Of a stretch of DNA of 36,780 nucleotides, positions 31,404 through 36,780 are shown one piece after another; positions within the stretch are counted from its first letter, which is position 1; every line of letters starts with the position of its first letter. The DNA is taken from the IMG/VR virus record IMGVR_UViG_3300036781_000145, positions 1-36,780 of that record, one strand, 5' to 3'. The translations under genes and the position numbers were made by a program. The notes below the pieces were generated by a model that worked only from the letters and a program-made list of their open reading frames with translations, made no database searches and had not been told where the DNA came from. The DNA comes from a virus.

Positions 31404-31855
31404 GAGTCACGCTCCCAGAGAGTGCGGGCGACGCCGCCGGTTCCGCGGTCGCGTCGGGGGCGGGAGGGCATGTCCCATCCGCCGCGGGCTGGTCGTTCGC
31501 CGAGGACCCGGAAGCCTGAGGCGCGGAGTGAGGCGCCGGTCTCACCTTCCTGGGTGTAGGTAATCAGGCGTTCGAATCCGAGTGCTCGGGTTGCGCGCCA
31601 GGCTGCTCCGTAGAGGGCGCTGTTGGCGTTGCGAGTGCCGTCGGTTGCGGTGCGCAGCACTTCGAGCGTCCAGGGGCGTTCGGCGGCGATCACGCGTGAG
31701 ATCGGCCGGCCGACGATCGCGACGCCGACGAGGATCTGATCGGTGGCGACGCCGAGGGAGAACTTGTGGCCGCGTGGTGCACCGTGGTGACGATGGTGCG
31801 CTTCGACGAAGGCCTGCGCCTCTCTCAGCGACACCGGCACGATCCGCAGGTTCAT
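31400..31855 (-). CDS. XF1762-like GNAT-fold protein
   Basis: 151 aa. HHRHHGAPRGHKFSLGVA at about 20-37, EVLRTATDGTRNANSALYG at about 65-83 and YTQEGETGASLRASGF at about 99-114 match the XF1762 family, which has a GNAT acetyltransferase-like fold. ATG 31855 overlaps the methyltransferase gene by 4 nt. Reaction unknown. Position between HNH and methyltransferases hints at DNA or nucleotide modification but this is inference. Confidence 0.7.
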   Translation of the reverse strand: MNLRIVPVSLREAQAFVEAHHRHHGAPRGHKFSLGVATDQILVGVAIVGRPISRVIAAERPWTLEVLRTATDGTRNANSALYGAAWRATRALGFERLITYTQEGETGASLRASGFRVLGERPARGGWDMPSRPRRDRGTGGVARTLWERDS

Positions 31856-32757
31856 GCGGGGTCCGGCAAGGTCGGGTGCGCGAGCTGCCGCTCGAGCGCC
31901 TGCAGATTGTCGACGGCCGTGCGGTAGTACGACGGCTTCAACTCGATCGCGAACCCACGCCGGCCAAGCCGAACCGCTGTGTACGGCTCCGACCCGATCC
32001 CCCCGAATGGCGAGAACACAGTCTCGCCCGGCTGGGAGTACAACCGCACCACGCGTTCGATGAACTCCAACTGCAATGGGGCGATGTGGCGCTCGTCAGC
32101 GTCGTCCTTCGCGACCCGCACGTTCAGGGTGTTGCCCTGCTTGATGTCCGTCCACACCGGTGACGCCCATTTGATCCAGTCCTCCTGCGTCACTTCGTTG
32201 TCACGAGTCGGCAGGGGCACCTCCGCCTCGCCCGGCTTCTTGAACAGCAGCAGGTAGTCAGCGAGACCCGGGCGCACCTCGAGGCGGTTCCGCTTCAAGG
32301 TGACGAACAACAACGTGGAAGCCTTCGTGCGGATCGCCTGTTCCTGAGGGTCTTTCCACACGGTGGTCTCGCCCCAGAAGATCCAGCCGGCGTCCTCGTA
32401 CTCACGGATCACCTGACCGCGAAAGTCGGTCAGCCCGACGTAGCCGTGCATCACTTTCTGCAGGGTGATCTGCTGCACATGTACTGCGGCGATCCGCCCG
32501 GGCTTCGTGACGCGCAGCTGCTGGTCGATGATGAACCGGTAGTGCTTGAAGAACTCGGCCCGATCCGCGCTGTTGCTCAGGTCGCGCGGGCTCGGCGAGT
32601 AGTTGTAGAGCTGCGCGAACGGAGGCGAGCACACGCTCAGGTCGATCGAGCAGTCGGGGATCTCGGCCATCCGCTCGCACGAGTCGCCGAGCCACATCTC
32701 CCACGCATCCCCGCGAGTCTCCTCGGTCACGTACGCATCCGTCGGGGTCTGCATCAT
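31852..32757 (-). CDS. Site-specific DNA methyltransferase (N4-cytosine/N6-adenine)
   Basis: 301 aa. Catalytic motif IV SPPF at residues 44-47 and SAM-binding FSPFGGIGSE at about 248-257; order IV before I gives the beta class. YYRTAVDNL closes the fold. Target base not decidable. ATG 32757 overlaps the helicase stop as ATGA; ATG 32754 is alternative. No partner restriction enzyme is adjacent, so anti-restriction protection of phage DNA is likely. Confidence 0.85.
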   Translation of the reverse strand: MMQTPTDAYVTEETRGDAWEMWLGDSCERMAEIPDCSIDLSVCSPPFAQLYNYSPSPRDLSNSADRAEFFKHYRFIIDQQLRVTKPGRIAAVHVQQITLQKVMHGYVGLTDFRGQVIREYEDAGWIFWGETTVWKDPQEQAIRTKASTLLFVTLKRNRLEVRPGLADYLLLFKKPGEAEVPLPTRDNEVTQEDWIKWASPVWTDIKQGNTLNVRVAKDDADERHIAPLQLEFIERVVRLYSQPGETVFSPFGGIGSEPYTAVRLGRRGFAIELKPSYYRTAVDNLQALERQLAHPTLPDPA

Positions 32758-34058
32758 GCAGCCTTCCAATAGGCAAGCTGCCGCATCCCAGCGATCAGCT
32801 CATCGGTCATCGAGCGGTGGTCACGCTCCTTGCGGCGCACGTTCTCGGGGATCTGCGCCTCCACCTCGGACACGACAATGTGCGCCATGACCTCGCGGGT
32901 CTGCCCGTACCGCCAGCAGCGGCGGATCGCCTGGTAGTACCCCTCGTAGCTGTCCGACAGGCCCACGAACGCCATCCGGGCACAGTGCTGCCAGTTGAGG
33001 CCCATCGCGGCGATCGACGGCTTCGTGATCAGCGTCCGGATCTCACCGTCAGCGAAGGCGAGCAGCAGCTCGGCCTTCTCCTCAGGTGCCAGCGACCCGT
33101 GCACGTTGACGGCACCAGGCAGGGCCCGCGCGAGGGAGTCTGCCTCGTCGTTCAGTCCACACCACAGCAGCCACGGCTCATCAGGCTCAGAGGTCACCAG
33201 CCCGGCGGCACGCTCCACCCGCGCACTGAGGGTCTCGCGCCGGATTTTCGCTCGACCAGAAACTCCGCCCAGATCGAACGCGAACAACTGATCAGCCGGC
33301 GCCTCGATGGCCGCGTCGACAACCTGGTCGACGATCGTCAACGGAGGCAGGTCGTAACCCTCATCCGAGAACCCCAGATCGGATGGTCGGCGTAGCGCGG
33401 TCGCCCACCCGGCCATCCACCGGTACATGGGCCCGCGCGCATGACCCTTCACCCGATACCCGACAGCGTCATGAACGAAGTAGGTCGCGAGCATCTCGCG
33501 CCTGGTCGCGACGCCGAGGAACTCTGCATGGTTCGCGAGTTCGACCACGTCGTTGGGTGACGGGGTCGCGGTGCAGTCCAGGCGCCGCGGCGTGGGGCGG
33601 AACTCCGAGATCATCCGATCGCGGGTCTTGCTCGTCACGTCCTTCAAGATCGACGCCTCATCGAGCGCCACGGCGTGGAGCGTGGTCGCGTCGAATCGGT
33701 CGGTCATCTCGTAGTTCGTGATCGACAACCCGTCCCAGTCGCCGTCCTCACGTCGGTACGTGACGTCGACGCCGAGCTTGGCGGCCTCACGGATCGTCTG
33801 CTGACACACGGCCAGCGGCGCGACGATCAGGCCGCGGCCACCGTCGGGCACAGAGAGGCGCGCCCACTCGACCTGCATGAAGGTCTTGCCCAGGCCCGTG
33901 TCAGCCCAGATCGCCTCCCGCTCACCACCGACGGCCTTTGCGACGATCCGCTTCTGCCAGTCGTGCAGGATCGGGTTAACGGATCCGGTATCGATCGCCT
34001 CGCCGCCGAGGTGAGTGCGGGCCAGCTTCTCAGCCAGGAAGTCGTCGTAGGTGGTCAC
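32754..34058 (-). CDS. SF2 DEAD/DEAH-type helicase
   Basis: 434 aa. Walker A ADTGLGKT (52-59), DEAS (133-136), TATP (163-166) and a C-terminal AIRRCWRYGQ motif VI are all present, so it is an intact ATP-dependent superfamily 2 helicase/translocase. N-terminal LHDWQ is a Q-like motif. GTG 34058 overlaps the C5-methyltransferase stop by 4 nt; the much longer ORF running to 35612 is noise. Position between two methyltransferases suggests DNA processing. Confidence 0.9.
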   Translation of the reverse strand: MTTYDDFLAEKLARTHLGGEAIDTGSVNPILHDWQKRIVAKAVGGEREAIWADTGLGKTFMQVEWARLSVPDGGRGLIVAPLAVCQQTIREAAKLGVDVTYRREDGDWDGLSITNYEMTDRFDATTLHAVALDEASILKDVTSKTRDRMISEFRPTPRRLDCTATPSPNDVVELANHAEFLGVATRREMLATYFVHDAVGYRVKGHARGPMYRWMAGWATALRRPSDLGFSDEGYDLPPLTIVDQVVDAAIEAPADQLFAFDLGGVSGRAKIRRETLSARVERAAGLVTSEPDEPWLLWCGLNDEADSLARALPGAVNVHGSLAPEEKAELLLAFADGEIRTLITKPSIAAMGLNWQHCARMAFVGLSDSYEGYYQAIRRCWRYGQTREVMAHIVVSEVEAQIPENVRRKERDHRSMTDELIAGMRQLAYWKAA

Positions 34059-36031
34059 GCGGCGCGCTCCGATCGTGCGACCTGGCCGCTGAGCGCGACG
34101 ACGACCTGGCGGCCGATCCAGTGAGCGACATTCGACGCAACGGCGTTGCCGAAGCCTCGGGTTCGAGCACCCTTGTTCCCCTTCACGGCGTAGCCGTCGG
34201 GGAACCTCTGAGCACGGCCATGCTCGAGCGGGCCGAGAGGACGGAACCGGGAGTTGAGAATCGCGTCCTGCAGCTCGGCGTCGGGGATCTCGATCAGCGG
34301 GGGACGCCGAGCGCCGCGGGCGGGCGGGACGACGAGGGCGTGGTGCTCGCGGGTGGTGACGGTGCCGAGGGGGCGTTCGATGCTGCGTGCTGTGCTCTGG
34401 CCGTAGTACTCGGTGAGGTACGCGCCCTCGGGGACGACGAGGTTGTGGTTGGCGCCGGTGGCAGCGGTGATCGGGTGGGTGGGTTCGAGCGGTGATGTGC
34501 TGAGGTGCTCGTCGTTGCCGCGTGAGCCGAAGGAGCGGGTGAGGTAGGCGTCGGCGGGGATCGTGAGGCCGTGGTGGTTGCCGCCAGCGGTGACGGCGCC
34601 CAGGGGTTCGGCGGATCCGCGAGCGGTGCTGGTGCCTCGCTGCTCCACGACGAAGGGAGGCACGACGAGCTGGTGGTGCCCGCGGCCGTTCGCGACGACC
34701 GTGCCGAGAGGGGTGTCGTCGGTTGCCTTCACGCGGCGTGCGTCGCCGCCCTTGTGGTCGTAGCCGGCGACGATCATCGGCGGAACGACGAGGCCGTCGC
34801 CGATCTTCGTCTGCGCGGTCGGGAGCGGCTGCTCGGAAGGAAGGTAGTCGCGGCCGTGGTCGTCCTTGCCGTGGCGCATGTTCGTGACGAACGGCGGGAC
34901 GGCGAGTGCATCCTGACCCGTTGCGACGCGGGACTGCAGCGGGGTCTGTTCGGGGTCGGCGACGCGGTAGTAGTTGCCGCCCTTCCCGGATGCCGAGTCG
35001 AAGGTGTTGCCGGCGGTCGCAGCGACGACGGGACGACCGAACATCCGGTAGCCGATGCCGACGCGGCGCAGGGTGGCCGGCGCGAGGTGGTGCCATCCCA
35101 GCGACTGGGTGCGGGCCTTGTCGGAGAAGAACTCCTTCAGCGGGCGATCGCCGATCCGGGTGCCGAGGTCTGACCAGTCGATCGCGGCGGCAGCGGGCAG
35201 CACGAAGGGTTCGACGACGTGGGACGCGTGCTGGCCGGCGGCGCACACGTACAGGTATTGCGGGCCATACTTCCCCACACGGTGCTTGCGATCCGTGCGC
35301 TTCCAGGACTGCCGCGACTCGACGACCGCCTCGCACTGCGAGCACCACGCCAGCGGGCGAGGCTCGATGATCGGAAACGGGATCGACTTCTTGTAGAAGA
35401 CAAAGTAGATCCGGTCGCGCCACTGGGGAGCGCGCGGGTTCAACTCGTCGCCGACGTGCGCGGCCGACACGCAGATGATCTGACGGCTGTAGCCGAGGTT
35501 CTCCATCGCCATCAGCCAGGTGTCGAACAGCGGCCATGTGGTCACCTCGACGACGTTCTCGACCACGACGACCTTGAAGGCCTTCGCCTCGGCTGCCCGG
35601 ATGACGTCCCACATAGTCGCCCGCGAGCGCTCACCGGCTGCGGAGGGTACGTATTCGTCTGGGTAGAGGGCGTCGAGCTCGGCGCGCACCCGCTTGCGTC
35701 CACCGGCAGGCGAGTGCCAGGTGCATTCCGGGCTCAGCCAGGCGACGTCGGCGGACGGCACGCGGCGCATGTCGTATCCCGAGATGTCGCCGAGGAAGTG
35801 GTCGGCGAGGCGGAACGCGTTGGCGTGGTTCTCGATCGCGAGGTCCCAGTGGTTGGCCGCCCAGACGAGCTGCAGACCGGCCTCGGTGAAACCGATTGAG
35901 GATCCGCCGAAGCCGCAGAAGAAGTCGGTGAAGGTGATCCCGCTCGGCGGGTACGGGGCGGCCCAAGACTGCTCGAGCAGCCACATCTCGTAGGCGGAGA
36001 CCGGCGGTTCCGCGATCGCGACGTTGGTCAT
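34055..36031 (-). CDS. C5-cytosine DNA methyltransferase with internal repeats
   Basis: 658 aa. Motif I TFTDFFCGFGGSSIGF (33-48), catalytic Cys103 in LSPEC (usual PC changed to PEC), motif VI VVVVENV (154-160), motif VIII RDRIYFVF (205-212) and a C-terminal GNAVASNV motif X. CSQC (230-233) and later C/H suggest a zinc site. About 350-590 holds repeated PLGTV...VVPP units in the target-recognition region. ATG 36031 overlaps RusA by 4 nt. Could form 5-methylcytosine to evade restriction. Confidence 0.85.
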   Translation of the reverse strand: MTNVAIAEPPVSAYEMWLLEQSWAAPYPPSGITFTDFFCGFGGSSIGFTEAGLQLVWAANHWDLAIENHANAFRLADHFLGDISGYDMRRVPSADVAWLSPECTWHSPAGGRKRVRAELDALYPDEYVPSAAGERSRATMWDVIRAAEAKAFKVVVVENVVEVTTWPLFDTWLMAMENLGYSRQIICVSAAHVGDELNPRAPQWRDRIYFVFYKKSIPFPIIEPRPLAWCSQCEAVVESRQSWKRTDRKHRVGKYGPQYLYVCAAGQHASHVVEPFVLPAAAAIDWSDLGTRIGDRPLKEFFSDKARTQSLGWHHLAPATLRRVGIGYRMFGRPVVAATAGNTFDSASGKGGNYYRVADPEQTPLQSRVATGQDALAVPPFVTNMRHGKDDHGRDYLPSEQPLPTAQTKIGDGLVVPPMIVAGYDHKGGDARRVKATDDTPLGTVVANGRGHHQLVVPPFVVEQRGTSTARGSAEPLGAVTAGGNHHGLTIPADAYLTRSFGSRGNDEHLSTSPLEPTHPITAATGANHNLVVPEGAYLTEYYGQSTARSIERPLGTVTTREHHALVVPPARGARRPPLIEIPDAELQDAILNSRFRPLGPLEHGRAQRFPDGYAVKGNKGARTRGFGNAVASNVAHWIGRQVVVALSGQVARSERAA

Positions 36032-36438
36032 GCGGCGAGCGCTCCGAGTCTTGTGATTCGGAGGCGGATGGCTGCGGTGTCGCCGTGGATGATGATCGGC
36101 ATGTGCTTGACCATCAGGTCGGGCGTGTCGTCGGTGGTGATGCCGGCGTCGACGAGGCCGTCGCAGATTGCTTTCAGGGTGGGGACGAGGTTGTCGGAGT
36201 CGCGGCGGCGGTGGTCGGTGACTGTCCAGGTGAGGGTGACTTCGCAGCGTCCGAGGTTGGGGATGTGGCGGGCTAGCCAGGATGTGGCTCGCCGGGTGTT
36301 TCTTGTGATTTCGGCCCGGCGGAGGTGGTGGAGTCGTTGGTTCGCGGTGAGCGGTGGTCGGGTCCAGGGGAAGTCGATGTCGTAGACGTCAGGGCCGGGC
36401 CCGTCAGTCTGCACCTGTTCTGGTCGAATGTCGCTCAC
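36028..36438 (-). CDS. RusA-like Holliday junction resolvase
   Basis: 136 aa. The RusA signature RRDSDNLVPTLKAICDGL (about 78-95) and GITTDDTPD give the acidic residues D80, D82 and D103/D104 that bind metal. It resolves Holliday junctions in recombination or packaging. ATG 36438. The 40-nt gap upstream shows nothing notable. Usual length for the family. Confidence 0.85.
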   Translation of the reverse strand: MSDIRPEQVQTDGPGPDVYDIDFPWTRPPLTANQRLHHLRRAEITRNTRRATSWLARHIPNLGRCEVTLTWTVTDHRRRDSDNLVPTLKAICDGLVDAGITTDDTPDLMVKHMPIIIHGDTAAIRLRITRLGALAA

Positions 36439-36478
36439 GGCGTGCTCACCGCCGCGAGCGCCGTGAAAGTGCGGGTGG

Positions 36479-36780
36479 TCACGCCGTCACGACCTTCCCG
36501 TCGCGCAGCGTGTACCAGGTGTCGGCCTTGATCTTCTTGCCGTCGACGATCACCGCGGCGACGTTGATGATTTTCCAGTCGGCGTCGCGCTCGGTGAGGA
36601 ACAGGGCATTGCCGACCCCACCCCGTGCACGGCTGTCCTTCCCAGAGGCGGTGGCCGCACCGGAGTACCCAGAGGCGGTGGCCGCACCGGAGCGCCCAGA
36701 GGCGGTGGCCGCACCGGAGTACCCAGAGGCGGTGGCCGCACCGGAGTACCCAGAGGCGGTGGCCGCACCGTAGTCCCCAG
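36479..36780 (-). CDS. Repeat protein with DUF7666-like C-terminus, cut by window edge
   Basis: No start in window. The minus frame open from the edge to 36479 encodes nine-residue GYSGAATAS repeats (five-plus copies), then KDSRARGGVGNALFLTE and a C-terminal IKADTWYTLRDGKVVTA. Such repeats followed by this end are common in phage/prophage proteins (DUF7666-type), possibly a beta-solenoid. The other two minus frames and the plus frame are shadows. Function unknown. Confidence 0.7.
   Translation of the reverse strand, partial: GDYGAATASGYSGAATASGYSGAATASGRSGAATASGYSGAATASGKDSRARGGVGNALFLTERDADWKIINVAAVIVDGKKIKADTWYTLRDGKVVTA
36641..36775. repeat. 27-bp tandem repeat, five copies plus a partial
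   Basis: Five 27-bp units start at 36641, 36668, 36695, 36722 and 36749, with only a few base differences, and a sixth begins at 36776. The array continues beyond the window. It encodes the nine-residue repeats of the overlapping gene and has no spacer, so it is not a CRISPR. Confidence 0.95.

Noticed and set aside
32754-35612. 952-codon frame on the minus strand
   Set aside because: Only the last 434 codons (the helicase) have sensible composition; the rest is Arg/Pro-rich and lies out of frame under the C5-methyltransferase gene.
36550-36768. 72-codon minus frame with VRPPPLGTP repeats
   Set aside because: Another frame of the same repeat ends with a recognisable conserved tail; this one ends in random composition.
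36641-36780. CRISPR array
   Set aside because: Repeats are directly adjacent with no unique spacers and encode an in-frame protein repeat.

Overview
This window looks like most of a temperate, long-tailed (siphovirus-type) actinobacteriophage, either integrated as a prophage or as a free genome. The evidence is high GC content, actinophage-style virion genes, small Cys-rich proteins, GTG/TTG starts and very tight packing. A Microbacteriaceae-type host is an inference from protein style only. Two short rightward genes (integrase and a membrane protein) lie at the left. Everything else, about 35 kb, is read leftward on the minus strand.

Layout. 1-184: perfect hairpin terminator beside a fragment resembling the 3' part of a tRNA, a probable attachment site. 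185-1364: tyrosine integrase and a small membrane protein on the plus strand, closed by a bidirectional terminator at 1375-1426. 1433-4378: lysis/unknown module with four membrane proteins, a degenerate M23-like tail-anchored protein and very small genes. 4453-14448: tail genes (tail-tip proteins, a GT25-like glycosyltransferase, a fibronectin-III protein, tape measure, tail chaperones with a -1 frameshift, major tail protein). 14479-22281: connector proteins, capsid, scaffold, MuF-like protein, portal, terminases. 22332-25392: HNH protein, a glycosyltransferase / NDP-sugar epimerase / glycosyltransferase cassette, and tRNA-Met. 25495-36780: early genes: many small zinc-ribbon proteins, an HD phosphohydrolase, a replication protein with iteron-like repeats in its linker, HNH, an XF1762-like GNAT protein, an N4/N6 methyltransferase, an SF2 helicase, a 658-aa C5-cytosine methyltransferase, RusA, and a repeat protein cut by the window edge.

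How it works together. Early genes would copy and modify the DNA (methyltransferases, helicase, RusA). A candidate promoter near 25.48 kb would start the tRNA/glycosylation/late operon. At least 22 gene junctions are 4-nt ATGA/GTGA/TTGA overlaps, so most translation is coupled. The exceptions are the gaps around scaffold, capsid and major tail protein. Each of these holds a perfect inverted repeat, one of which covers the capsid ribosome binding site. No repressor, excisionase or DNA polymerase is visible; if present they lie beyond the right edge. No gap between genes exceeds about 120 bp apart from the 184 bp at the left end.
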